From DATAGF01 sp963834875 (lineage in GTDB: Bacteria > Actinomycetota > Thermoleophilia > Miltoncostaeales > Miltoncostaeaceae), in assembly GCA_963834875.1 (NCBI GenBank), contig CAWIDG010000032.1, forward strand, positions 1 to 64,000: a DNA stretch of 64,000 nt, in the 5' to 3' direction. Each line of letters begins with the position of its first letter. Positions within the stretch are counted from its first letter, which is position 1. Below the pieces are notes generated by a model. It had not been told where the DNA came from, did not search any database, and worked only from the letters and a program-made list of their open reading frames with translations. The position numbers and the translations under genes are program-made. Shown piece after piece: positions 26,991 to 36,125 of the stretch.

Positions 26991-27335
26991 TCCGGTCCGC
27001 CGCGGCGACGGCCCCCGCGGGCCCGTCGCCGCGGCCCGGCTCCGGCCTGCTCGGCGCTCGTGCGGTCGAGCAGCTGCAGCAGGTCGTGCGCCGCCAGCTC
27101 CACGTCCTTGTGGCGCCACTCGGCCGCGCGATAGACGCAGGCGATCAGCCCGGAGCGGTGGACGCGGCGGAAATCGCCGTACACGAAGGCGTAGCGGGCC
27201 TTCGTCTCCTCCGCCGCCCCCTCGGTGAGGCCGAGGTGCCATTCGGCGTACTCGTCCCAGGAGTGGGACTCCAGGAAGGCGTTCTCCTCGCCGGCGCCGG
27301 GCTGGACGGCGCCCCAGTCGCTTCTGAGGACGTAC
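26933..27335 (-). CDS. Conserved hypothetical actinobacterial protein, start not found
   Basis: The readable core is YVLRSDWGAVQPGAGEEN, then FLESHSWDEYAEWHLGLTEG, ETKARYAFVYGDFRRVHR, LIACVYRAAEWRHKDVELAA and HDLLQLLDRT, a pattern I recall as a short conserved protein of unknown function in actinobacteria. No start codon with a ribosome site is visible before YVLRSDW, and the Arg-rich tail after LDRTSAEQAG probably runs past the true stop. The 3' end overlaps the preceding rightward gene. Confidence 0.5.
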
Positions 27336-27807
27336 TGGTGGGACGCGATCAGGCGCCGGGCGCGGCCGATGCCGCGATCGCGCCGGGCAGCTTCCGGGTG
27401 GCGCCAAGCCCGAGACGTCCAAGCGGCTCCCCATGTCGCCTGGCTCGGTGCGGCAGCGGTGACGCCGTTCGGCTCAGCCGACGTCCCGTCGATCCTATGT
27501 CAACTCGTCAGCGAGCGACCGAGCTGCTTCGGGCTGGCGATCGTCGGGGCGTGGATTGAGCAAGAGCTCGCGCACGCGCTGACGCGCTGGTGGCGAGCGC
27601 ACGCCAGGTTGACGACGGTCGGCGACCGGGCGCGCGGCCTACTCGTCGCCGACGGTGATCCGGCCGACGCGCTGGTGGGTCAACGTGGTGCCGGCCCAGT
27701 GAACGAGCCGCCTCGCGCGATCCTCGTGCGGCAGCAGCGCCAGGTGCACCGCTCCCCACGGACCCGGGTGGGGCGCAGGTGGCCGTCATGACCGACCGCC
27801 GCCTGGT
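27336..27807. other. No gene assigned; short coding-like remnants only
   Basis: Fragments on the minus strand look protein-like (HLALLPHEDRARRLVHWAG and THQRVGRITVGDE ending at a stop near 27645), but there is no frame that can be followed for more than about 50 residues. No repeat ends or RNA gene seen. This may be a degraded gene or another badly read one. Confidence 0.4.
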
Positions 27808-28693
27808 TCAGGTGAACGGCTGGATCGAGGGCGGCTCATCGGAGGGCGTGCCGGACACCGCGTTGGCCTTTGGTTCTCCAAAACGCCTCTGCTCGGGCTC
27901 GTCGGAGTCGTCGTGGCGGATGATGCCCGCCTCGAAGCCCGATAGGGGCACGGTGTACTTCCAGGGTTTGGCGACGCGTACGACCTCCGCGGCTGACAGG
28001 CTGAGGCGCTCGATCGGCAGGGGGATGTCTCCTGCCAGGATTCGCGACGACCTCGAGACGCCAGCCCGCCCCGCCGTGTGCTCGCTCATACTGCTCGCGG
28101 TTGACCTCGGCGCCGTAGCGGAAGGCACCGACGAGGTCGAGAAACGGCTCGCCCCAGCCCTTTACCTCGATTCGTTCTGGCTCGCCGCCATGCGCCGCGT
28201 CGGGATAGCTCAAGATGTCGCAGCCCTCGATCCGCTGCTCCTTCTGTGAGAGGCGCCGCGGGTGTCGGCCGCTGGCGAGTTCCTCCGCCCAGATCACCTC
28301 AAAGGCGCGGCGCTCGACGCCGTAGCCGGCGCGCACCGGCGACGATCCGGCCCGCGCGGCGATCTTTTCGAGCAGTGCGTCCACGTAGGCGCGCAGAGCC
28401 GGATCTTCGATCTCCTCGACCTCCCTGTTGCATCGCTGCTCGAAGAAAAGACAGACACGCAACAGGTTCAGGCCCAGGCCGCTGGTGAGGCGCGCCGAGG
28501 CGAGATGGCGGTCCCGGACCGATTTGGACACAGCGGCACATGGCCTACGACCACCCAGGTACACGTAGCCGTCGAAGGTCAGAGCGAATGCGCTCACGTC
28601 CGGCCACCAGGGGGCTCCCGGCGGGGGGACTTCGGTGGCTCGCAGAGCGGCGGTCGCAATCGGCTCGGGCGGGAAAGCGTCCCCTTGCTCCAT
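27808..28693 (-). CDS. DUF3883-like (NO VEIN C-terminal-type) protein, frameshifted
   Basis: Begins MEQGDAFPPEPIATAAL at 28693. The C-terminal half carries the DUF3883 pattern: YGVERRAFEVIWAEELASG, CDILSYPDAAHGGEPERIEVKG and a final EQYERAHG / WRLEVVANLAGD segment. A +1 step near 28042 joins this to IPLPIERLSLSAAEVVRVAK and the tail ending at 27808. About 294 residues. DUF3883 has a PD-(D/E)xK-like appearance (E-V-K-G core) and occurs in defence and restriction contexts, often with helicases. None is seen beside it here. N-terminal region not recognised. Confidence 0.65.
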
Positions 28694-29107
28694 GCGGCGA
28701 GCCTACCGCTCAGCGGTCGGTGAAGGGGGCGTCGAGCGCGTTCGGGCCCGGTGGTGGGCCGGGGGGGCCGGCCGGGGCCGCCAGGCAGCGAGGGCATGGG
28801 GAGTGCACGCTGCGCGCCAACGCGACCGCCCGCGGACGATGAGAGCTGACATGAGCGCGCCGTGGTCGGCGGTCGCTGCAGGTGGCGGGGCGCGCCATCG
28901 TCGGCCTCCCTCCAGCTCCGACAGTCCAATGAGCGAGATCCCTAAAGGGGGCGAGGGGCACGAAGAGGCCTCGGCATATCCGGCGTCGAGCTGCGGCGGG
29001 CCGTGCCCGTCTACTCGGCTGTCAATGCCTTGGGGTCCGCCAGTCCTCGAGCCGCATGGCGACGGGGCGGCCGCGCTCTGGGCGCCCAAGCCGGGCGGCG
29101 TCCGCGC
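28694..29107. other. No gene recognised
   Basis: About 410 bases between the DUF3883-like gene and the end of the glucose-6-phosphate dehydrogenase gene. GC-rich with GGGGGG and GGGCC runs. Open frames on both strands are of the Arg/Gly/Pro-rich type expected by chance at this composition. No tRNA or repeat seen. Confidence 0.5.
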
Positions 29108-30553
29108 TCATGTCGCGATCCACGGCTCGTGCCAGCGCCCGAGGCCGGCGAGCAGCTGGTCGGCCGCCTCGGGGCCCCACGATCCCGGCGCGTAGGGGTG
29201 CACGGGCGGGGGCGCGTCGAGCAGCGGCTGCATGACCCGCCAGGTCTCCTCGACCCCGTCCTGGCGGGTGAAGGGGATGCTGTCGCCGATCAGCGCGGCG
29301 TGCAGCAGCACCTCGTACGGCGTCGGGCCCTCGCCGCCCTCGCGCGAACTCCATGTCCAGCTCGATCGTGCCGGGGCCGTCCGCGCGGTGGGCCTCGAGC
29401 TCGAGCCGGATCCCCGTCGACGGGTCGAGCCTGACGACGAGCTGGTTCGGCTCGACCTCGTCGAATGTCACGAACCCGAGTCGCGGCGGGCGCTTGAAGA
29501 CGAGCCGGAGCTCGGTCTGCGTCACCGGCAGGCGCTTGCCGGTGCGGATGAAGAACGGGACGCCCGACCAGCGCCAGTTCTCGATGTCCAGCCGCAGCGC
29601 GGCGAAGGTCTCCGTCGTCGAGTCGGGCGCGACGCCGTCGATCGAGCGGTAGCCCTCGTACTGCCCCCGCACGTAGCGCGCCGGGTCGGCGTCCTTGACC
29701 GCGCGAAAGAGCGCCGTTTGCGCGTCCTTGACCGTCTGCGGGTCGCCGCCCGCCGGCGCCTCCATCGCGCACAGCGAGACGACCTGCATGAGGTGGTTGA
29801 CGACGACGTCGCGCAGCGCCCCGACGGGGTCGTAGAAGTGACCGCGGTCCTCGACGCCGAAGTCCTCCGCCATCGTGATCTGGACCGACGGCGAGGTGCT
29901 CGCGGCTCCAGACCGGCTCGAGCATCTTGTTCGCGAACCGCAGCCGGACGATCTCGCTCGGAGCCCATCTTCCCCAGGAAGTGGTCGATCCTGAAGAGCT
30001 GCGCCTCGTCGATGTAGCCGTGCAGCTCGGCGGCGAGCGCCCGCGCGGACTCGAGGTCGTGGCCGAACGGCTTCTCGACGACGACGCGGGCCGACCTCGT
30101 CAGCCCCGCCTCCGCCAGCCCCTGCACGACCCGGCCGAACAGGAACGGCGGGATCTCGAGGTAGAAGACCGGCAGCTTCGCGTCCCCGAGCGCGTCGGCG
30201 ACCCGCCCGTAGGTGGCGGCGTCGCCGAAGTCCCCCGAGACGTAGGAGAGGCGCGCGGCGAAGCGCGCGAAGACGTCCTCGTCGAGCTGCTCGCCGGTGC
30301 CGACGATCGACTCGCGCGCGCGCTCGACGAGGCGGTCGACCGTCCAGTCGTCGGCCGCCACGCCGAGGATCGGGCAATCGAGCAGGCCGCGCCGCTCCAG
30401 CCGGTAGAGCGAGCGGAAGGTCTTCACCTTCGCCAGGTCGCCCGTGATCCCGAACACCGCCAGCCGGTCCGCAGGCGGGCCTTCGAGTGACGAGGACCAA
30501 GCCTCCAGGACGGGGATGGTGGACGCGTCAGTGGCCACTCGTTCCCCTTTCAT
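29108..30553 (-). CDS. zwf: Glucose-6-phosphate 1-dehydrogenase, frameshifted
   Basis: ATG 30553. N-terminal cofactor fold LAVFGITGDLAKVKTF, then VVVEKPFGHDLESARAL and the substrate signature RIDHFLGKMG. The C-terminal part reads QITMAEDFGVEDRGHFYDPVGALRDVV, IDGVAPDSTTETFAAL and WSGVPFFIRTGKRLP, and ends PYAPGSWGPEAADQLL. Three +1 steps are required: near 29957 (MGSE/EIVRL), near 29905 (WSR/STSPSVQI) and near 29342 (EFA/EGGEGPTPYE). The joined protein is about 480 residues, normal for the family. It makes 6-phosphogluconolactone and NADPH in the pentose phosphate route. No other pathway gene is adjacent. Confidence 0.92.
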
Positions 30554-30739
30554 TGCGTCGAAGCCCGGCCCCGTCGCTCACGCGGGCCGGCGATGAGCGG
30601 GTCGTCGGTCATGGCCGCCTCCGTGATCCGTCACGACCCCGAGGGTGCGCCTGTCGCTCCCGGCCTCAGCGTCTCCCCGGGCGCGAACGGGGCTCCGCAG
30701 ACGACGGGCACGACGCAACTGGGCGGCTCGCTCAGTGCC

Positions 30740-30910
30740 AACCTCACAGAAGAGAAAGGCGCCAATCGGATAACCACGCATGAGGCTGTCGAAAAGGGCT
30801 CTGATCTGGTCGGTCTTCCACACGAACTCCCGCTGGATCGCTGGCAGGACGTACTCGCTGTTGTGGACGCCCTCGAGGACTTTGGCGACGGGAACGGCGG
30901 GCTGGAACAT
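30740..30910 (-). pseudogene. DUF262 (GmrSD N-terminal-type) fragment
   Basis: From ATG 30910: MFQPAVPVAKVLEGVHNSEY, then VLPAIQREFVWKTDQIRALFDSL and MRGYPIGAFLFCEVG, a clear DUF262 start including the QREFVW motif and the DSLxxGYPIG segment. Homology stops after about 55 residues, although the frame stays open to 30578 with an unrelated Arg-rich sequence. DUF262 is the nucleotidase half of type IV restriction enzymes such as GmrSD, and no DUF1524 half is present. Best read as the remnant of a restriction gene. Confidence 0.75.
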
Positions 30911-31657
30911 TCGGTCGACCTCGATCGGTGGGGCGGGTGCGCCTCGGGCGACGCGCTACCGCGGTCTGGGGCGTCCGCCTTGTTGCAGCCACGCTAGACG
31001 AGGCTAGGGGGGTGCGCACGACGACGTCGCCTCGAACGAGGTAGGCGTCGTGCTCGCTGAGGCGCCTGCCACCTGTCTGGACGACGGGCCACTCGGGCGG
31101 GGTAGTTCTCCGGTCCCATGGAGATGTCCTCGCAGGACGCCAGGCCGTCGCGCCGGCGGCACCGGGGTTGAGCGGGCACACATCCACTCGGTGGGGGGGC
31201 GGAACCCCGGCCCCGTCTTCGTACGACCTTCCGTGACCCGGGAGGCGCCACGAGTTCAGGACGAGCCGTGGACACCCTCCGGACACCCCCCAACCCGGGG
31301 CACCGAGCCCGGTGAACCAGATAGCCAGGTGCGCACCGGGCTCGGGCTGGAGGACTTGGGCGCCGGTGCGGCGGGCGCTCGACCGCCTGCGCCGGCGCGG
31401 CGCCGTGGTGCGCGAGGGCCCACCCGGGCCAGGCGGCTACACCTGGCGGGCCGCACGGGACTTAGCGGTTCCCTGCGGTGCCGCAGCTGCTGCGGCTGCC
31501 GGCGCCGTCCCGCCGCCTCGCCCGCCCTTACTTGCAAGTAACGCCCGGCGCTATCTCACGGAACCGGGCTGGTCGTATTCGCGAGAAGTAAAGTTGGCTT
31601 TCACAGCACCTCGTGGTTGTGGGAGCGTTGCGGCACACGAGTCACAGGAGGTCGCCG
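30911..31657. other. Degenerate stretch, no intact gene
   Basis: About 750 bases with coding-like scraps. On the minus strand WPVVQTGGRRLSEHDAYLV and RGDVVVRTPL read well just upstream of the DUF262 fragment, in a frame that cannot be extended. On the plus strand RRALDRLRRRGAVVREG / GYTWRAA near 31370-31450 looks like the end of a winged-helix protein. Both fit with gene remains. The ribosome site of the next gene (AGGAGG, 31647-31652) lies at its right edge. Confidence 0.45.
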
Positions 31658-32266
31658 ATGTCGCGGCTCTTTCGTGTCTTGGTGGTGGCCGCGGTCGCTC
31701 TCGGAGTGGCCGCACCGTCAGCCGCCGCCGTTCCCAATCTCGGGGGCCTGTGGAAACAGGTGCTCGAGACGCCGACCCCTGACAACCCATTCACCGGTGG
31801 CGATCCCTGCGTCGATCTCGGGGGTGCCGTTGCGCCGTTCGCGGGGGGGACCGAGTTCACCTGCACCATCGAGCAGGGCACGAAGGTCTTCGTCGCCGCG
31901 TTCACGTCCGAGTGCAGCACGGTCGAGGCAGCCCCCTTCTTTGGCGGCAACCCACGCGAGCTGCGGGCGTGCGCTCGCGCCGTGGACGCGGGGATCACGC
32001 GCGTGGTTGTCCGCCTTGACGGCAAGCTCGTGCCGGTGAACGAGGTCGAGTCGGGGCTGCTGCGCCTCAATCTGCCCGAGGACAACATCCTCGGCGCACC
32101 GGCCGGACCAGGCCCGCTCTCCGTCGCTCACGGTTGGGTCGCACACCTCGGGCACCCCCTGAGGCCCGGGGTGTACGAGATCACCATCCACATCGAAGGG
32201 ACGTACCCAGGCTTCCCGCTACCCTTCGATAACACGACCACGATCATCGTCGAGCCCCGCGGTTAA
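31658..32266 (+). CDS. Secreted protein of unknown function
   Basis: 202 residues from ATG 31658, seven bases after AGGAGG. Signal peptide MSRLFRVLVVAAVALGVAAPSAAA. The exported part is about 180 residues with four Cys, two predicted beta-rich halves (TKVFVAAFTSECSTV and YEITIHIEGTYPGFPLPFDN) and a C-terminal TTTIIVEP strand. This suggests a small beta-sandwich adhesin-like or inhibitor-like fold. No family recognised. Intact, unlike its neighbours on either side. Confidence 0.75.
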   Translation: MSRLFRVLVVAAVALGVAAPSAAAVPNLGGLWKQVLETPTPDNPFTGGDPCVDLGGAVAPFAGGTEFTCTIEQGTKVFVAAFTSECSTVEAAPFFGGNPRELRACARAVDAGITRVVVRLDGKLVPVNEVESGLLRLNLPEDNILGAPAGPGPLSVAHGWVAHLGHPLRPGVYEITIHIEGTYPGFPLPFDNTTTIIVEPRG

Positions 32267-32304
32267 CGGGGAACGCCTTCGAGGGGACCCTGCGAGGCGT
32301 AGGC

Positions 32305-32807
32305 GCGAGGGCGGCGAGACCGGGCTCGACGACGACGGTCCTGGCCGAGACCTTCGCCGACCTGGGGGCCACGATCATGGGGCGCAACATGTTCGGCGGC
32401 GGCCCCGGGCCCTGGGACGGGCGGGACCCGTGGACCGGCTGGTGGGCGCCGGACCCGCCGTACCACACGCCGGTCTTCGTCCTGACCCACCACCCGCGCG
32501 AGCCGCTCGAGATGGAGGGCGGCACGACTTCCACTTCGTCACCGAGGGCATCGAGGGCGCCCTCGAGCGGGCGGTCAACGTCGCTGGCGACCGCGACATC
32601 AACCTGGCCGGCGGCGCCCACGCGATCGGCCAGTACCTGGCGGCCGGGCTCGTCGACCTGCTCGAGGTGCACGTCGTGCCGGTGCTGCTGGGAGGCGGCG
32701 AGCGGCTCTTCGACCTGCCCCCCGGCTGGCAGGAGCGCTACGAGCGCGACCGCCTGGTGGCCTCGCCCGCCGCCGCCCACTTCCGCTACCTGAGGAAGGC
32801 CTGAGCC
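32305..32807 (+). pseudogene. Dihydrofolate-reductase-like (RibD C-terminal) protein, truncated and frameshifted
   Basis: Readable from ETFADLGATIMGRNMFGGG through TPVFVLTHHPREPLEMEGG, then after a one-base loss near 32525, FHFVTEGIEGALERAV, INLAGGAHAIGQYLAAGLVD and EVHVVPVLLGGGERLF, ending FRYLRKA with TGA near 32804. These are hallmark segments of the reductase family used in riboflavin or folate-like reactions. The normal first ~30 residues (strand with the Asp-Gly start) are missing upstream of 32305, so the gene looks truncated at its 5' end. Confidence 0.7.
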
Positions 32808-32998
32808 CCGGCTCACCCTTGTGCAGGGCGACCTGGCAGCGCTCGCACGCCGGCGCCAGCGCCGGGCCAAGCGCGGCGGCTGACCCGCTCGCCCGGGTGG
32901 CGGGCAGCGCCCCGCACCTGCAGGCAACCGGCGGGCAGGCCGCCGAGCGACCTGGCCCCCGAGCGGCGAGAACCGCATAGCAATGCTGGTTCTCAGCA

Positions 32999-33071
32999 TG
33001 GGCCGTGCAGGGATCGAACCTGCGACCTTGGGATTAAAAGTCCCCTGCTCTACCAGCTGAGCTAACGGCCC
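32999..33071 (-). tRNA. tRNA-Lys (anticodon UUU)
   Basis: A 73-nt cloverleaf on the minus strand. The acceptor stem GGGCCGT pairs with ACGGCCC, and the discriminator is A. The D arm is GCTC-AGCTGGTA-GAGC and the anticodon loop CTTTTAA. The T arm is GCAGG-TTCGATC-CCTGC. The CCA is not encoded. The outer pair of the anticodon stem (G-A) is mismatched, the rest is regular. Decodes AAA/AAG. Confidence 0.95.
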
Positions 33072-33136
33072 ACGCCTGATTCTGCCGAAGGTCGCCACGC
33101 GCCGCGCCGGCGCCCCCGCCGACGCCGGCCAGCCGG

Positions 33137-33607
33137 TCAGAGCTCGCGCTCGTAGTACAGCATCCGGTGCGTCCCGCCAGGCTCGGTGTTCGAGAACTCG
33201 TGACGCTCGTAGAAGCGCCGGGCGTCGACGTCGACCTCGTCCACGTTGATCTCCATGAGCTCGGCGCCGCGGTCGCGGGCGAGGGAGCAGGCGCGCGCCA
33301 GCAGGGCGCTCCCGATGCCGCCGCCGCGCAGGTCGGGGCGGACGTAGAGCTCGTCCAGGAGGGCGACCGGGCCGGCGTACCAGACGTTCGGGCGGAAGGT
33401 CATCAGCGCCACTGCCGCCGCCGGCTCGAGGGCCAGCAGCGCGACGACGTCCTCGCCATCGAGCAGCCGCTCCAGCCGCTGGGCCAGGACCTCGACCGGG
33501 GGCGTCGGCGTCGCGAACTCCACGTTGAAGTCGTGCAGCAGCGCCGCCACGACTGCGGCGTCGGCGGGCGTCGCGCGGCGCACGGCGACGGCTGGCCGCT
33601 CGGTCAT
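33137..33607 (-). CDS. GNAT-family N-acetyltransferase
   Basis: 156 residues from MTERPAVAVRRATPADA at 33607. The acetyl-CoA motif is present: LLDELYVRPDLRGGGIGSALLARAC (R-x-x-G-x-G/A loop), followed by NVDEVDVDARRFYERHEF. Its ATG overlaps the stop of the TetR gene upstream (ATGA), so the two form a small operon. Substrate unknown. A generic single-domain acetyltransferase. Confidence 0.9.
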   Translation of the reverse strand: MTERPAVAVRRATPADAAVVAALLHDFNVEFATPTPPVEVLAQRLERLLDGEDVVALLALEPAAAVALMTFRPNVWYAGPVALLDELYVRPDLRGGGIGSALLARACSLARDRGAELMEINVDEVDVDARRFYERHEFSNTEPGGTHRMLYYEREL

Positions 33608-34205
33608 CCCTCTCGGCGCGCGCCGAGCCCTCGCAGGAGGGTGGCGACGATCCCCTCCTCCCAGCGGGCCGGGAAGCGGCTGGCCCGAGATGTAGCGCGA
33701 CTGGTAGGCGCCCATGAAGAGGTCGATCGCCGGCTCGACGTCGGCGTCGGCGGCGATCTCGCCGCGGTCGCGGGCGGCCTCGAGCATCGCGCGCAGGCGG
33801 GCGCGGCGCGGGCGCGAGGTGCGCTCGCGGATAGAGGGGCAGGAGCTCGGGGGTGTGCTGCTCCTCCATCAGGCAGGTGCCGATCAGCGCCATGCCGGAG
33901 ACCCGCTCGGCGTTGCGGCGCAGTTGGCGCAGCTCGGCGACGAGGTCGGCGCGCAGGTCGCCGGTCGGGTCGGCCTCGCCGGCCTCGCGCAGGTGGGCGA
34001 GGGCGGCGGTCGCGAGGTCGGCCTTGCCGCGGTAGCGCAGGTAGATGGCCGCCTTGCTCACGCCCGCCTCGGCGGCGACGCCGTCGACGCTCATGCGGGC
34101 GTAGCCCTCGGCGGCGAGCAGGCGGAGGGCGGCGTCGATGATCGCGGCGTCAACGGCGGCCGAGCGCGGGCGGCCGGGCCGGCGGGCGGTCGTTGCGGCG
34201 GACAT
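33604..34205 (-). CDS. TetR-family regulator, frameshifted
   Basis: Start near 34205 (MSAATTARRPGRPRS). The helix-turn-helix reads DAALRLLAAEGYARMSVDGVAAEAGVSKAAIYLRYRGK. Two +1 steps, near 33826 (LLPLY/REHT-type) and near 33677 (YIS/ASRFPARWEEG), restore a protein of about 200 residues ending ATLLRGLGARREG. It is divergent from an MFS exporter with a 40-base gap and co-directional with the GNAT gene. The natural reading is a ligand-responsive repressor of the exporter. Confidence 0.85.
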
Positions 34206-34245
34206 CGGGGATTAGCGTACTGAATCGTCTGGTATTTTTCGCCGG

Positions 34246-35475
34246 GTGACCTCCGGCTCGTGGAAGGCCCTCATCGGGCTGCTCGTCCTCACCATGGGGA
34301 CGAGCACGCTGACGCCCCTGCTGCCGCTCTACCAGCAGGACTTCGGCCTCTCGACGGGCACGGCGACGCTCCTGTTCGTCACCTACACGATCACCGTCTG
34401 CCCGACGATGCTGATCGCCGGCAACCTGAGCGACCGGCTCGGGCGCAAGCGCGTCCTGCTGCCGGCGATGGCGGTGATGACGCTGGCGTCGCTCGTGTTC
34501 GCCCTGGCCGAGTCGGTTCCGCTGCTGTTCGCCGGCCGGGTGCTGCAGGGGCTCGCGATCGGCGGGTTCCTCGGGGTCGGGTCGGCCTTCGTCGTCGACC
34601 ACGCCCGGCGCGGCAGCAAGGCCCTCGCCGCGGCGCTGGCGGGCGTCTTCTTCCGCCTGGGCTTCGGGCTCGGCCCGGGCATCGCGGGCATCACGGCCGA
34701 GTACGCGGCCGACCCGCGCCACCTGATCTTCGAGATCCACATCGCCCTGATGGTCGTCGGGATGGTCGCGATCGCGACCGCGTCGGAGACGCTCATGCGG
34801 CGCCAGAGGGGCGAGCCCTTCCGGATCCGCATCGGCGTGCCCCGGGGCCAGGCGCTCGGGTTCCTGACGTTCGTGGCCCCGGCGGCCTTCATGATGAGCT
34901 TCATCGAGGGGACCGTGCTGTCGGTGGTGCCGATCTTCGTCGTCGAGACGCTCGGCGTCGAGAACCTCGCCGTCGTCGGCGCGATCGGCTTCCTCGTGCT
35001 CGCGGTCGGCGGCGTCGCCCCGTTCGTCGCCCGCAACCTCGAGCCGCGCCGGTCCGTGATCTTCGGGGTCGGCTGCTCGGCGGCGCTCTCGTTCCTGATC
35101 GTCGCCTCGTCGCAGCTCGACGCCGTCGGGCTCGTGGTCTTCGCCGCGGGCGCGATCGGCTTCATCAACGGCTTCATCCTCTACGGCGGGACCGTCATCG
35201 CCGGCACGATCGTGCCGATCCAGGAGCGCGGCAAGCTGATGTCGCTCGTCTACACGTTCGCCTACGCCGGCACGGTCCCGACCGTCGCCCTGGGCTACCT
35301 GGCCGACGCGATCGGGCTCACCGGGAGCCTGCTCGTCTTCTCGATCGCCGCCACGGCCATCGCGATCTTCGTGCTCGCCGTCGGGCGGCGCCTGTTCCGC
35401 GAGGTGGTGCCGTACGTCGAGCCGATCGTGGTCATCCCGCCCCCCGGGGCGGCCGCGGCGCGCTCGGGCTCTTAG
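34246..35475 (+). CDS. MFS transporter (DHA1-like), probable drug efflux
   Basis: 409 residues from GTG 34246. Twelve hydrophobic segments are visible. Loop 2-3 carries the MFS signature GNLSDRLGRKRVLLPAM, and motif-like RVLQGLAIGGFLGVGSAFVVDHA follows. The last helices (SLLVFSIAATAIAIFVLAVG) precede a short Pro-rich tail. Divergent from a TetR regulator, as drug exporters often are. Its stop overlaps that of the second TetR gene running the other way. Confidence 0.9.
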   Translation: MTSGSWKALIGLLVLTMGTSTLTPLLPLYQQDFGLSTGTATLLFVTYTITVCPTMLIAGNLSDRLGRKRVLLPAMAVMTLASLVFALAESVPLLFAGRVLQGLAIGGFLGVGSAFVVDHARRGSKALAAALAGVFFRLGFGLGPGIAGITAEYAADPRHLIFEIHIALMVVGMVAIATASETLMRRQRGEPFRIRIGVPRGQALGFLTFVAPAAFMMSFIEGTVLSVVPIFVVETLGVENLAVVGAIGFLVLAVGGVAPFVARNLEPRRSVIFGVGCSAALSFLIVASSQLDAVGLVVFAAGAIGFINGFILYGGTVIAGTIVPIQERGKLMSLVYTFAYAGTVPTVALGYLADAIGLTGSLLVFSIAATAIAIFVLAVGRRLFREVVPYVEPIVVIPPPGAAAARSGS

Positions 35476-36125
35476 GAGCGCGGCTCCGAGCGGCCTGCCG
35501 CCTCCTCGAGGGCCGCGTCGAGGGCCCTCACCGATGGCGCCCGCGGCGACAGCGGCGACGCCCCCTCGGGCCGCATCCCGTCGAGGATGACCCCGAGGTA
35601 GCGCTTCCAGACGTCCGGCAGGTCGATGCGGCAGGGGGCCGCGTGGCCGGCGGCGGTGACGAGGAAGATGACGTCCTGGGGCTCGAGGTCGCCGCGCACC
35701 GCTCCCGCCTCCTGCGCGCGATGGAGCAGCCGGGCGAACGGCTCCATGACGCGGTGGCGCGCCTCGCGCAGCTTCGGCGAGCCGATCACCTCGGTCGCCA
35801 CCGCCTCGAACAGGCCCCGGTCGCGGACCTGCTTGGCGGCGATGTGCTCCATGGCCGTGCGCAGGCCCTCCCACGGATCGTCGAGGGCCTCCGCCTCCTC
35901 GGCGACGCGGGCGACCTCCAGCAGGCGCGCCTCGAACATCGCGACGACGAGGTCGTCCTTGGTGGGGAAGCGGCGGAACACCGTCGCGTGCCCCACGCCG
36001 GCGCGGCGCGCGATCTCGTCCACGCTGAGATCGGCGCCGCTCTCGGCGAAGAGCTCGGACGCGGCCGCCAGGATCTTCTCCCGGTTGCGGGCCGCGTCCG
36101 AGCGCAGGGTGGCCGCGCTCGACAC
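35472..36125 (-). CDS. TetR-family regulator
   Basis: 217 residues from GTG 36125, directly abutting the stop of the upstream MFS gene. Helix-turn-helix: REKILAAASELFAESGADLSVDEIARRAGVGHATVFRRFPTKDD. The C-terminal domain (EPFARLLHRAQEAGAVRGDLEPQDVIFLV) has the SBP-type layout common in actinobacterial regulators. It lies downstream of the transporter in one transcript, so it probably controls its own operon. Confidence 0.92.
   Translation of the reverse strand: MSSAATLRSDAARNREKILAAASELFAESGADLSVDEIARRAGVGHATVFRRFPTKDDLVVAMFEARLLEVARVAEEAEALDDPWEGLRTAMEHIAAKQVRDRGLFEAVATEVIGSPKLREARHRVMEPFARLLHRAQEAGAVRGDLEPQDVIFLVTAAGHAAPCRIDLPDVWKRYLGVILDGMRPEGASPLSPRAPSVRALDAALEEAAGRSEPRS

Noticed and set aside
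27336..29107. Insertion sequence or transposase remnant in the gene-poor stretches
   Set aside because: No inverted ends, target duplication or transposase motif could be seen.
34206..34245. TetR operator in the 40-base gap (ACTGAATCGTCTGGT)
   Set aside because: Symmetry is poor: fewer than half the positions match the reverse complement.
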